From: RXIX01 sp003989075
GTDB lineage: Bacteria > Pseudomonadota > Gammaproteobacteria > Competibacterales > Competibacteraceae
DNA length: 64,000 bases
Direction of reading: 5' to 3'
NCBI GenBank assembly: GCA_029780415.1
Contig: JAKOYN010000117.1
Coordinates: 1-64,000, forward strand
The stretch's first letter is position 1; each line of letters opens with the position of its first letter. A program made the translations under genes and the position numbers. Positions 28,934 to 37,288 of this stretch are shown piece by piece. Under the pieces are notes generated by a model. The model was not told the DNA's origin. It saw only the letters and a program-made list of their open reading frames with translations, and did no database searches.

Positions 28934-29817
28934 ACGGCTACGAGCGGCAACTGGCGCGCAGCGGCTGGGCCTTCCTGGCGCCGGCGCTGCTGCTGATCGC
29001 GGTATTTTTCTTCCTGCCCGTGCTGGCGGCGCTGCTGCTGAGTTTCACCGATTTCGACATTTATGCCCTCGGCGATCTGCGCCGGCTGCGCTTTGTCGGT
29101 CTGGAGAATTACACGCAGTTACTGCAAAGCCCGCTGTTCTGGACTGCGCTGGGCAATACCGGCTATTTCGTGCTGCTCGGTGGGCCGCTGTCGGTGGCAG
29201 TATCGCTGGGCGCGGCGCTGCTGGTGAATGCGCGCCTGAACCGCTTTCCGGGTCTGTTTCGCACGGCGCTGTTCCTGCCGGTGGTGACTACGCTGGTGGC
29301 GGTGGCGGTGGTCTGGCGCTATCTCTATCACCCGCGCTACGGCCTGCTCAATTACGGTCTGAGCCTGTTGGGTATCGCGCCGATCGATTGGCTGGGTGAT
29401 CCGGACTGGGCGATGCCGGCGATCATCCTGATGGCGGTGTGGAAGAATTTCGGCTTCAACATGATCATCTTCATCGCCGGCCTGCAGAATATTCCCATCC
29501 AGCTTTATGAAGCGGCGCGTATTGATGGCGCCAGCACCGGCCAGCAGTTCCGCCACATCACCCTGCCGCAGTTGGGTCCGACCTTTCTGTTCGTGGCCCT
29601 GATGACCATGATTGGCTACTTCCAGGTGTTCGCCGAGCCCTATGTGATGACCCAGGGCGGCCCAGCCAACCGCACCCTGAGCGTGGTGCTGCTGATGTAC
29701 GAGGAAGGTTTTCGCTGGTGGAACATGGGCTATGCCTCGGCAATGGCCTTTGTGCTGTTCGCGCTGATTCTGGCCGGGACCGCGCTGCAACTGCTGCTGC
29801 GCCGCCGCGCGCGATAG
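28930..29817 (+). CDS. Sugar ABC transporter permease (MalF/UgpA type)
   Basis: Inner-membrane permease of the binding-protein-dependent transport family, 295 residues with six hydrophobic segments. The EAA loop that contacts the ATPase is YEAARIDGASTGQQFRHITLP. N-terminal helix WAFLAPALLLIAVFFFLPVL and FRTALFLPVVTTLVAVAVVW are typical of the MalF/UgpA/LacF half. Such permeases work as heterodimers with a MalG/UgpE-type partner, normally the next gene; here the next gene encodes an unrelated TPR protein 73 bases away. Start ATG overlaps the binding-protein stop. Confidence 0.92.
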   Translation: MNGYERQLARSGWAFLAPALLLIAVFFFLPVLAALLLSFTDFDIYALGDLRRLRFVGLENYTQLLQSPLFWTALGNTGYFVLLGGPLSVAVSLGAALLVNARLNRFPGLFRTALFLPVVTTLVAVAVVWRYLYHPRYGLLNYGLSLLGIAPIDWLGDPDWAMPAIILMAVWKNFGFNMIIFIAGLQNIPIQLYEAARIDGASTGQQFRHITLPQLGPTFLFVALMTMIGYFQVFAEPYVMTQGGPANRTLSVVLLMYEEGFRWWNMGYASAMAFVLFALILAGTALQLLLRRRAR

Positions 29818-29890
29818 GGAACGATTGCAAGCCGGGCGGCACATGTCAAAATGCGGCCAAAAACGCCAGGATTGTAGACGAGGATTCCCG

Positions 29891-30256
29891 ATGGAGAACA
29901 CAACGGCCACCGAACTGTACGCTCAGGTTTACCGGCAGTGGCAGGAGGTCGTCGAACTGGGCCTGCATGAATCCGAGGATATTGTCAACGGCATCATGCC
30001 GCCGCTGGCGCGGGCACTCAGTCTGGAGCCGGATTATCTGCCTGCCCTCGACCTGCTCAGCGACCTGCTCATGGAGCTGGGCGCCTATGAGGAAGCGGTC
30101 GAATTGGTGGAAAGGATGCTGGTCCTGTGTCCGGATGATCCAGGCTATCGCGGTAAGCTGGATGCGCTGGCTGGGGAGGGTAACCGCCGGCGCAGTATCC
30201 GCGCCTATCTGCATCAGAAGCGGCAGCAGGTCTTGAGCCGGGTAGTGGCCCGCTAG
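29891..30256 (+). CDS. Small TPR-like protein of unknown function
   Basis: Protein of 121 residues, all-helical by pattern. The middle (PDYLPALDLLSDLLMELGAYEEAVELVERMLVLCPDDPGYRGKL split over about 45-95) reads as one and a half to two tetratricopeptide repeats, a protein-interaction scaffold. No signal peptide, so cytoplasmic. GAGG seven bases upstream supports the ATG at MENTTATELY. It is followed after 31 bases by another small uncharacterised gene and then by the XPB-like helicase and Bax1 nuclease genes, so all four may form an operon. I do not recognise a named family. Confidence 0.7.
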   Translation: MENTTATELYAQVYRQWQEVVELGLHESEDIVNGIMPPLARALSLEPDYLPALDLLSDLLMELGAYEEAVELVERMLVLCPDDPGYRGKLDALAGEGNRRRSIRAYLHQKRQQVLSRVVAR

Positions 30257-30287
30257 CGCGCATTCCCTTATCTCGGAGATCAACGCA

Positions 30288-30680
30288 ATGGCCCAGGACA
30301 TTAGCGAATTATTTGCCCAGGCGCTGGACCGGCAGCGCAGCAGACACGAGCAGGAACAGACCCGCAACGACGATGGCCTGTCGGTTCTGGAGCGCGATTT
30401 TGAACGGGTCAAGGATGAGGTGCGCAAGCTCAAGCCGCTGATCGAGAGCCACCCCCGGGTGAACTATTTCTGGATCTTCACCGACAAGATCATCGTTGAT
30501 CTGCGTACCGGCCCGCGCCAGAACACCGTGCAACTGACCGTGCAGCTTTATCACCCCGGCAACAGCCGCTTCAAGCGGGGCATCTACGGCTATCAGGCCT
30601 GTGGCTACGAAATGGCGCTGGCCAGCGTGGACGAAGCGGTGAGCTTTTTCGCCACCCAGTGCGGCAAGCTGCTGGCCTGA
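30288..30680 (+). CDS. Uncharacterised protein next to the XPB-like helicase
   Basis: Protein of 130 residues that I do not recognise. The first 55 residues are charged and helical (LFAQALDRQRSRHEQEQ, VLERDFERVKDEVRKLK), probably a coiled coil. The remainder looks alpha/beta (VNYFWIFTDKIIVDLR, TVQLTVQLYHPGN, GIYGYQACGYEMALASVDEAVSFF). No signal peptide or membrane segment. GGAG about ten bases upstream supports the ATG. Codon use matches its neighbours, so it is very likely a real gene. Position 34 bases before the helicase gene suggests co-transcription. Confidence 0.7.
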   Translation: MAQDISELFAQALDRQRSRHEQEQTRNDDGLSVLERDFERVKDEVRKLKPLIESHPRVNYFWIFTDKIIVDLRTGPRQNTVQLTVQLYHPGNSRFKRGIYGYQACGYEMALASVDEAVSFFATQCGKLLA

Positions 30681-30714
30681 ACGGCGGTCTGAACACCCCG
30701 CAGCCGATGCCCCG

Positions 30715-32235
30715 GTGAGCAAGGACCCGCGCGACCGCGTCCAGGACAATCCCGGCATCTATCGCAGCGACCGCGATAGCCTGCAGGGCACGGAGCGCGC
30801 GCTGCGCTTCGATCGTGGCACGCTGCTGCTGGAAGGCGTCGCGGAACTGCCCGCCGCACTCGCCTGCTGGTTCCAGTATGACCCGCGCGTTGCTGCCTAC
30901 CGCGCCCCGGCGCACTGTTACAGCGACATCATCGGCCCGCTCAAAGCTACACTGGCCCGTAATCACGCCCCCCGCTATCAGCGGCGCGACCTGGATTGCG
31001 CGCTGCAGATGACGCCCTATCCGCATCAGCAGGAGGCGCTGGCCGCCTGGCAGGGCGCGCGCGGGCGCGGCGTGGTGGTGCTGCCGACCGGTGCCGGCAA
31101 GACCCTGCTCGGACTGCTGGCGCTGAGCTGGGCGCGCCGTGATGGCCTGATCCTGGTGCCGACCCTGGACCTGATGCAGCAGTGGTACGCGCTGCTGCGC
31201 GCCGCCTTCCCCGATCAGGAGATCGGCCTGATCGGTGGGGGCTATCACGAACCGCGCATGCTGACCATCGCCACCTACGATTCCGCCGCCCGCCATATCG
31301 AGCGCCTCGGCGACCGCTTCGGTCTGCTGATCTTCGACGAGGCGCATCATTTGCCCTCGGAGTTCTATCGCAGCATTGCCGAATTCTCGCTGGCGCCGTA
31401 CCGGCTCGGCCTGACCGCGACCCCGGAACGCAGCGATGGCCGCGACGCCGATCTGCTTGAGCTGATCGGCCCGGTGGTTTATCGGCGGCAACCGGAACAA
31501 CTGGCCGGGGATGTGCTGGCGGCGTTCCAGATCCGCCCGGTCCATGTCGATCTTTCGCCCAGCGAGCGCGTTGCGTATCAGCAGGCCCTGGATGAGCGCA
31601 ATGCCTTTCTGCAGGCGCAGCGCATCAGCCTGGGCACACTGGAGGGCTGGAATCGCTTCGTAATGTGCTCAGCGCGCAGCAGTGACGGGCGCCGTGCCAT
31701 GCGTGCCCATCGTGACGCCCGGCGCATCGCCCATGCCACCCCGGCCAAGCTGCGCGTCCTGGGCATGATCCTCGCCAACCATCCGCAGGCGAAAACGGTG
31801 ATCTTCACCGAAGACAACGCCACCGCCTATGAAGTCTCGCAGCGGTTTCTCATCCCCTGCCTGACCCATCAGACCCTGCTCAAGGAACGCCAGGACATCC
31901 TCGACCGTTTCAAGAGCAGCGCCTACCGCGCCATCGTCACCAGCAATGTGCTCAACGAAGGCGTGGATGTGCCCGACGCCTCAATCGGAGTGATCCTGTC
32001 CGGCAGCGCTTCGGCACGCGAATTCGTGCAGCGGCTCGGGCGCATCCTGCGCCGTGGCGATGGCAAGCAGGCGCTGCTGTACGAAGTGATCGCCCGAGCA
32101 ACCGGTGAGGAACGGGTTGCCGACCGGCGCCGCACCGCGCCGCAGGCGCGCCCATCGCCGGAACGGATCGCGGCCACACTGGCGCTGTTCGAGACGCTCG
32201 AACCGCCGGCCGATGCCGGCGAGCCCGACCGCTGA
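30715..32235 (+). CDS. XPB-like superfamily 2 DNA helicase (Bax1 partner)
   Basis: SF2 helicase of 506 residues resembling archaeal/bacterial XPB, a 3'-5' DNA translocase. An N-terminal damage-recognition-like region (about 1-95) precedes the helicase core: PHQQEALAAW (Q-like), Walker A LPTGAGKT (about 122-129), VPTLDLMQQW, DEAH box LLIFDEAHH (about 204-212), motif III LGLTATPERSDGRD, then the second RecA lobe with VIFTEDNATAYEV, TSNVLNEGVDVPDAS and motif VI QRLGRILRR (near 440). TPERSDGRD is at the place of the XPB RED-type motif. The start is GTG; no strong Shine-Dalgarno is seen. The stop overlaps the ATG of a DUF790 gene, the known Bax1 nuclease partner of archaeal XPB, which strongly supports the assignment. 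Confidence 0.85.
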   Translation: MSKDPRDRVQDNPGIYRSDRDSLQGTERALRFDRGTLLLEGVAELPAALACWFQYDPRVAAYRAPAHCYSDIIGPLKATLARNHAPRYQRRDLDCALQMTPYPHQQEALAAWQGARGRGVVVLPTGAGKTLLGLLALSWARRDGLILVPTLDLMQQWYALLRAAFPDQEIGLIGGGYHEPRMLTIATYDSAARHIERLGDRFGLLIFDEAHHLPSEFYRSIAEFSLAPYRLGLTATPERSDGRDADLLELIGPVVYRRQPEQLAGDVLAAFQIRPVHVDLSPSERVAYQQALDERNAFLQAQRISLGTLEGWNRFVMCSARSSDGRRAMRAHRDARRIAHATPAKLRVLGMILANHPQAKTVIFTEDNATAYEVSQRFLIPCLTHQTLLKERQDILDRFKSSAYRAIVTSNVLNEGVDVPDASIGVILSGSASAREFVQRLGRILRRGDGKQALLYEVIARATGEERVADRRRTAPQARPSPERIAATLALFETLEPPADAGEPDR

Positions 32236-33410
32236 TGCTGCCTTCCGAGCTGCTGTTTTCCCACCGGCGCGGCGCCCAGGTGTATCCACGTTTTCTGCGC
32301 CGCGAGCATCTGCCCTGGGCCGAACAGGTGCTGGCGCTGATCAGCGAGCACCAGCACCGCCGCCGCGGCGAACTGCAGGCAGCGCTGCGCGCGCTGGAAG
32401 GCGATTCACCCGATTACCGGATCGTGCGCGGCTTTGCTCATCTGGCGCTGAATGCCGCCGAGTTCACCCTCGCCACCGGAGATCTACAACCCGAGCAATT
32501 GCGCCGCGAACTGTTCACCCTGGCGGCGGAACACGGTGGCTATGGTGAAGGCGCGGCCCAAGCGATCCTCGATGCAGTCGCGCCGCGCTATCAACTCGAT
32601 GCCGCCACCCTGCGCGAGGCGCTCTACGCCGACCTGCCTGAATACCACCTGCTCACCGTGCTGCCCGACTTCACACCGGAGCGGCTGCTGGATCGCTACA
32701 ACCTTGCTCAAGCGCAGGGTCTCTTGTATTCGGCGCTGTCCCTGCGCCTGATCGCCCACCGCAACGTGCCCGGCGAATACCGGCGCCTGTTCCGTCAGCT
32801 CAAGTTCCATGGCCTGATGTACGCGGTCGAGGGGCATCTCGATGACGGCTATCAGATCTACGTCGATGGGCCGGCCAGCCTGTTCAGGCAGACCCGCAAA
32901 TATGGCCTGCACATGGCCATGTTCCTGCCGGCGCTGCTGCGGGTCAGTCGCTGGTCGATGGAAGCGGTGCTGCAGCGCGATGGCCAGGAATTGCGCTATA
33001 GCCTGGATTCGCGGTCACCGCTGCGTGCGCTGGACGCGCCACCGCCGGCCTATGACAGCCTGCTGGAAGAACGCTTTGCATTGCGCTGGGATAAGCTGGG
33101 CACGCCCTGGACCCTGGAGCGCGAGGTGGAAATCGTCGATCTGAAAGGCACGGTGTTTGTGCCTGATTTCGCCCTGCGCCACGCTGATGGCCGGGTTGCC
33201 TATATTGAAATCATGGGCTTCTGGCACCCGGACTATCTGCGTCGCAAGCTGGACAAGCTGCGCCGCGCCGCCATGCCGAATCTGATTGTTGCCGTTTCCG
33301 CGCGCCTGAATGCCGGTATGCAAGATTTTCGCGACATTCCCGGTCCGGTGATATTCTTTAAGGGTAAGCTGGAACCCCAACCCGTTCTCAATATTCTGGA
33401 GGGCCTGTAA
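32235..33410 (+). CDS. Bax1 / DUF790 family nuclease
   Basis: Member of DUF790, the family of archaeal Bax1 (binds archaeal XPB), a structure-specific endonuclease working with XPB in a nucleotide-excision-like reaction. It has 391 residues. Signatures are SELLFSHRRGAQVYPRFL at the N-terminus, LTVLPDFTPERLLDRYNLAQAQGLLY, KFHGLMY and DGPASLFRQTRKYGL. The C-terminal nuclease core has VPDFALRH (Asp near 310) and AYIEIMGFWHPDYLRRKLDKL (Glu near 325), an (E/D)xK-like arrangement. The ATG overlaps the helicase TGA by one base, so expression should be coupled. The FecR-domain gene starts immediately after the stop. In vivo function in bacteria is not established. Confidence 0.87.
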   Translation: MLPSELLFSHRRGAQVYPRFLRREHLPWAEQVLALISEHQHRRRGELQAALRALEGDSPDYRIVRGFAHLALNAAEFTLATGDLQPEQLRRELFTLAAEHGGYGEGAAQAILDAVAPRYQLDAATLREALYADLPEYHLLTVLPDFTPERLLDRYNLAQAQGLLYSALSLRLIAHRNVPGEYRRLFRQLKFHGLMYAVEGHLDDGYQIYVDGPASLFRQTRKYGLHMAMFLPALLRVSRWSMEAVLQRDGQELRYSLDSRSPLRALDAPPPAYDSLLEERFALRWDKLGTPWTLEREVEIVDLKGTVFVPDFALRHADGRVAYIEIMGFWHPDYLRRKLDKLRRAAMPNLIVAVSARLNAGMQDFRDIPGPVIFFKGKLEPQPVLNILEGL

Positions 33411-34532
33411 TTGCACATGCGATTTTATGCGGGCAGCAAACCGCTGGTGCTGTCCTTTGCGTTTCTTTTCGGCCTGCTGCTGAATGTAGCGACGCTGGCG
33501 GCACCCGAGGCCATCGGCACCCTGGCTGAGTCCCGGGGCAAGGTCGAGATCAACGGTGCCGCGGTCACGCCGGGCGCCGAGCTGCGCCTGGGCATGCGGG
33601 TCGCAACCGGCAGCAGCAGCCAGGCGGTGTTGAAGTTTGCCGATGGCCAAACCGTCGTTGTCGGTCCCGAGTCGGTGTTCTGGATCAAGGATTATCGCTA
33701 CGCTGGCAACAAGCCGCAGGAGAACCGCTTCAGTGCGGAGCTGGTGGAGGGCGGGATGCGCTTCATTTCCGGGGCACTCGCCAAGGAAACTCCGCAGGCG
33801 GTGGAAGTCGATACCCCGGTCGCTACGATCGGTGTGCGTGGCACTGACTTCACTGCAGTTCTGGGCAGCCTGTGCATGATGGTGCGGGAAGGCAATGTCG
33901 TCGTGACCAGTGGTGGCCAGAGCATCGTCGCCGCGCCGGGTCAGATTCTGTTCGTACAGGACAAGCTCACGCCGCCGCGCTTCATTCCCGCGCCGGAGTT
34001 GCGCGCACCCTGCGCCGTCATTCAGGACAGCGCTACTGCGCCGCCCCGGGCAACCGCCAGTTGTGCCTGCGGTATTCTGACCCGGCAGAACGCCAGCGGG
34101 GTTTATGAGTTCTCGTTACCGGGTGCTGCTGGTGGAGCGGGTGCTGGTGGTGGAGCGGGTGCTGGTGGTGGAGCAGGCGCGGGTGGTGGAGCAGGTGCAG
34201 GTGCCGGCGCAGGTGCCGGAGCAGGTGCTGGTGCTGGTGGTAGTGGAGCAGGTGCTGGTGCTGGTGGAGCCGGTGCCGGTGCAGGTGCCGCCGCAGCGGG
34301 CGCGGAAGCCAGTGCAGGTGCAGCCAGTGCAGGTGCAGCCAGTGCAGGTGCGGCCAGTGCAGGTGCAGCCAGTGCAGGTGCAGCCAGTGCAGCAGTGGCC
34401 AGTGGCATCACTCTTGGGGGTGTCACCATCGGCACGACCACCGCTATCGTAGCCGGCGTCGCAGCGGCGGCGGCTGTTGGCGTAGCCGTCGAAAATAACA
34501 ACAACAAGGACAATCCGCCCGCCTCGCCCTGA
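33411..34532 (+). CDS. FecR-domain protein with Gly/Ala low-complexity tail
   Basis: Exported protein of 373 residues. A signal peptide (PLVLSFAFLFGLLLNVATLAAP) precedes a FecR domain (about 40-190): GTLAESRGKVEINGAAV, LRLGMRVATGSSSQAVLKFADGQTVVVG, VDTPVATIGVRGTDF and MMVREGNVVVTSGG. A roughly 90-residue Gly/Ala-rich stretch follows, then a hydrophobic segment (TTAIVAGVAAAAAVGVAV) that may anchor or end the chain. It lacks a sigma-factor partner, so it is not a classic FecI-FecR regulator. The convergent neighbour is a CHASE2 adenylate cyclase, a frequent companion of such FecR proteins. Start is TTG (GGAGGG seven bases upstream); an ATG two codons later is the alternative. Confidence 0.82.
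   Translation: MHMRFYAGSKPLVLSFAFLFGLLLNVATLAAPEAIGTLAESRGKVEINGAAVTPGAELRLGMRVATGSSSQAVLKFADGQTVVVGPESVFWIKDYRYAGNKPQENRFSAELVEGGMRFISGALAKETPQAVEVDTPVATIGVRGTDFTAVLGSLCMMVREGNVVVTSGGQSIVAAPGQILFVQDKLTPPRFIPAPELRAPCAVIQDSATAPPRATASCACGILTRQNASGVYEFSLPGAAGGAGAGGGAGAGGGAGAGGGAGAGAGAGAGAGAGAGGSGAGAGAGGAGAGAGAAAAGAEASAGAASAGAASAGAASAGAASAGAASAAVASGITLGGVTIGTTTAIVAGVAAAAAVGVAVENNNNKDNPPASP
34122..34400 (+). repeat. Gly/Ala-coding low-complexity repeats inside the FecR-domain gene
   Basis: From 34122 the gene is a run of GGT/GGA and GCT/GCA/GCG codons encoding GAGAG-type sequence. From 34308 to 34382 it becomes five near-identical 15-bp units, gcc agt gca ggt gca, encoding ASAGA, followed by a partial sixth. 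The reading frame stays open throughout. The 15-bp units keep frame, so copy-number changes would alter length without truncation. Confidence 0.9.
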
Positions 34533-34547
34533 GGCGGTGCTCCTGCC

Positions 34548-36767
34548 TTACTTCGTCGTCAGGTCGAAGACGCCGTCCCAGTCCGCCTCGGGCGGGGCGG
34601 CGCGCAGAGCAACTGCCCGTTCCCAGTACAGCTCATACAGAAGCGTTCCCGGCTGGCGTTTCAGTAGCCGGTCAAAGGCCTGTTCCGCCGCCAGCCATTC
34701 GCCGGCGCGGAACAGCGTCAGCGCCGCCATGTAGTCGCTCAGTTCGGCGAGCTGGCGATCATCCAGCTCCCCGGCCAGGCCCAGCGGTTCGTAGAGCGTC
34801 ACCGGCTGGCTGCGTCCCTTTACCCGCACCCGGTCCAGTTCGCGGCATATGATTTCCGGTGCCAGCGCCCGGGTATATTCGCTCATGACAATCGCCACCC
34901 CGTACTGCTTGGCGGTACCCTCCATGCGCGAGGCCAGATTCACCGCATCGCCCAGCACCGTATAGGAACGGCGGAACTCCGAACCCATGTTGCCTACGCT
35001 CATCATGCCGCTGTTGATGCCGATGCGCGCCCGCAGCAACGGCCAGTTCCGGGCGCGCAATTCCGGCTCCATCGCCCGCAGGCGCGCCACCATTTCCAGT
35101 GCCGCGCGCACCGCATGCCGGCCATGCTCGGCATCGGCCAGTGGCGCGCCCCAGAACGCCATGATTGCATCACCGATATACTTGTCGATGGTCCCACGCT
35201 GCTCGTGGATGATCCGGGTCAGCGGCGTCAGGTAGAACTGCATCAGCCGGCTCAGCTCGCGCGGCTCCAGTTGTTCAGAGATGGACGTAAAGCCCTCAAT
35301 ATCGCTGAACAGCACGGTCATCGCCCGGCTCTCACCCTCCTGCGAGAACTGAAGCTGGCCACGGCTCATTTCGGCGACGATCTCCCGTGGCACATACTGG
35401 CCAAACAGCCGGGTGATGTGCCGTTCGCGCCGCGCCTCGATGAAGACGTTGTAGCTGCTGTTCAGGACATACAAACTCAGCAACAGTACCAGGGGCGGCG
35501 CCAGCGCTACAATCAGACCCTGCGTTTGCCACAGTTCCAGATTGACCCCAAACAGCGCCAGCGCCGTACCCATGCTCAGCAGCAGGGCCCACAGTGGCGC
35601 CAATGAACCTGCCAGCGCCCCGAGCAGCCCGACCAGCAGCAGTTGCACCATATCCACCCCGGCTGCGTAGGGCGGGCGGACGCGGAAATTCTGATCGAGC
35701 AGGCCGGCGATCAGGTTGGCGTTCACTTCGACACCGGGATAGACGTTCTGCACCGGGGTGGCGCGCAGATCGAGCAGACCGGCCGCAGTGGTACCAACCA
35801 GGACCACAGCACCATTGAGCAGTTTGGGATCGGCGCGTCCGTGCAGCACATCAGCGGCGGCCACATAGGGAAAGCTGCCCTGTCGGCCCCGATAGGGCAC
35901 CTGCACCGCGCCCTCGGCATCCAGCGGCACCTGAAAACCGCCCAGGCGCAGTGCCTCCAGGCGCGCTTCCTGGCTGCCGTAACCGGTCGCGGTCACGAAT
36001 TCCAGCGGTGGCTGGCCAAGCAGGGCGCGCACCACGGCCAGCGCCAGATGTTCATAAATCCCATCCTCGTAGCGGACCAGCAGGGGTACCCGCCGGAACA
36101 CGCCATCGCTATCCACCAGTGGGCTGTTGAAAAAACCGCCGCCCAGCGCGCTGGTCTGCAGCAGCGGCAGGTTGGCGCCATAACCGGATGCCGCGCGCAG
36201 CGTCGCGCTCGCACCCGGCGGCAGATCGGACATCCGGGCCACTGGTACGGGCAACACCCCAACGCGCGTCTGAGTGCCCGGCGCGCTCTGGTTATCGAAG
36301 AAATAGCCCAGCACCACCGGCCGTTCGCTCAGAGCGGCGGCAAATCGCCGGTCCGGGTCCAGTTCCTGACGCAGCGTTTCCAGCATGGCGCGCGGCGCAG
36401 CCTCGGCGCCCAGCGGCCCGGCAAGCAGGGTTTGGAACAGATCATCCTGGTTATCGGCCTCAGCAAACACGACGTCGAAGCCCAGCACCGCAACCTGATA
36501 GCGTGTGAACAACTGCTCGACCAGCATCGCCAGGCGATCACGCGACCAGGGCCATTGTCCTTCCTCGCGCAGGCTGCGCTCATCGATATCGACAATAACG
36601 ATGCGCGGGTCAAGTCCGCCCGGCAGCAGCAGCCGCAGCCGGGCGTCATAGGCCAGATTCTCGATCTGTTGCAGGAAGGGCCAGGACAGCCAGCCGCCAG
36701 CGTTGAACATGAACAGCGCGATGATCGCCAGGTTCAATGCCCACTTGATACTGCCGTGCAGGCTCAT
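34548..36767 (-). CDS. CHASE2-domain class III adenylate cyclase
   Basis: Inner-membrane receptor cyclase of 739 residues. It has one N-terminal helix (IIALFMFNAGGWLSW), a large extracytoplasmic CHASE2 sensor (about 35-330, with IVIVDIDERSLREEGQWPWSRD and VFRRVPLLVRYEDG) and three more helices (about 345-420). The cytoplasmic class III cyclase domain (about 470-660) carries metal-binding Asp in LFSDIEGFTS and the second Asp in GDAIMAFWG. The purine-specifying Lys (IDKYIGD) and Asp (VLGDAVNLASRME) indicate ATP rather than GTP. The C-terminus has a short TPR-like tail (FRAGEWLAAEQAFDRLL). Its ligand is unknown. It is five bases downstream of the DUF2845 gene (same operon) and convergent with the FecR-domain gene. 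Confidence 0.93.
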   Translation of the reverse strand: MSLHGSIKWALNLAIIALFMFNAGGWLSWPFLQQIENLAYDARLRLLLPGGLDPRIVIVDIDERSLREEGQWPWSRDRLAMLVEQLFTRYQVAVLGFDVVFAEADNQDDLFQTLLAGPLGAEAAPRAMLETLRQELDPDRRFAAALSERPVVLGYFFDNQSAPGTQTRVGVLPVPVARMSDLPPGASATLRAASGYGANLPLLQTSALGGGFFNSPLVDSDGVFRRVPLLVRYEDGIYEHLALAVVRALLGQPPLEFVTATGYGSQEARLEALRLGGFQVPLDAEGAVQVPYRGRQGSFPYVAAADVLHGRADPKLLNGAVVLVGTTAAGLLDLRATPVQNVYPGVEVNANLIAGLLDQNFRVRPPYAAGVDMVQLLLVGLLGALAGSLAPLWALLLSMGTALALFGVNLELWQTQGLIVALAPPLVLLLSLYVLNSSYNVFIEARRERHITRLFGQYVPREIVAEMSRGQLQFSQEGESRAMTVLFSDIEGFTSISEQLEPRELSRLMQFYLTPLTRIIHEQRGTIDKYIGDAIMAFWGAPLADAEHGRHAVRAALEMVARLRAMEPELRARNWPLLRARIGINSGMMSVGNMGSEFRRSYTVLGDAVNLASRMEGTAKQYGVAIVMSEYTRALAPEIICRELDRVRVKGRSQPVTLYEPLGLAGELDDRQLAELSDYMAALTLFRAGEWLAAEQAFDRLLKRQPGTLLYELYWERAVALRAAPPEADWDGVFDLTTK

Positions 36768-36772
36768 GAGGG

Positions 36773-37147
36773 TTACTGACGCGGACCGTCGGCAACTGCC
36801 ACCAGGACATCGCCGTGAAAGATCAGGATTTGCAGGAAGGTGCCAGCGCCCAGGTTGTATTCCCAGCGATAAACCGGGATCAGGCGCCGGGTCTCGGTCT
36901 GCACGCCCGGCAGCGGCTGGCCTGGGTTGGGAACGAAGCCGTCGCTGCGGCGCACGGTTTGCTCGATGAAGCCATCCTGAAAGGCGCGCTGCGGTTCGCC
37001 GCAGACCTGCAGCACCCGCGATTGCGTATCGCCGATGCCGACCAGATAACTGCCGCAGCGCAGGCTGTCAGCCGCCCATGCCGCCGCGCTGCTCAGGGTA
37101 GTCAGACCCAGGGCCCACGCCCGCCATGCTTTCCGCTGATACTCCAC
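36773..37147 (-). CDS. DUF2845 family secreted protein
   Basis: Small exported protein of 124 residues with a signal peptide (AWALGLTTLSSAAAWA). The mature start SLRCGSYLVGIGDTQSRVLQVCGEP is the DUF2845 signature: a Cys pair around a G-D motif, resembling SmpA/OmlA-like small lipid-interacting folds. VYRWEYNLGAGTFLQILIF follows, ending in VADGPRQ. The two Cys probably form a disulfide in the periplasm. Function unknown. It is upstream of, and in one operon with, the CHASE2 adenylate cyclase. Confidence 0.8.
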   Translation of the reverse strand: MEYQRKAWRAWALGLTTLSSAAAWAADSLRCGSYLVGIGDTQSRVLQVCGEPQRAFQDGFIEQTVRRSDGFVPNPGQPLPGVQTETRRLIPVYRWEYNLGAGTFLQILIFHGDVLVAVADGPRQ

Positions 37148-37288
37148 GATGGCCTCCCCGGTTTGAATATTTGCAAACAGGCTGATTCAGTTTACTCCGG
37201 CCACCGCGAATCGCCCACGCTGCGCCGCGCCTGGTCTTTTTGTTTATCATGGCGGACCTTTTTTTCCACCGATGGCAATGGCGTAGCG

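Noticed and set aside
37148..37288. Manganese (yybP-ykoY) riboswitch before the GDT1-family gene
   Set aside because: The conserved core elements are not visible and the leader is too short for the full fold.
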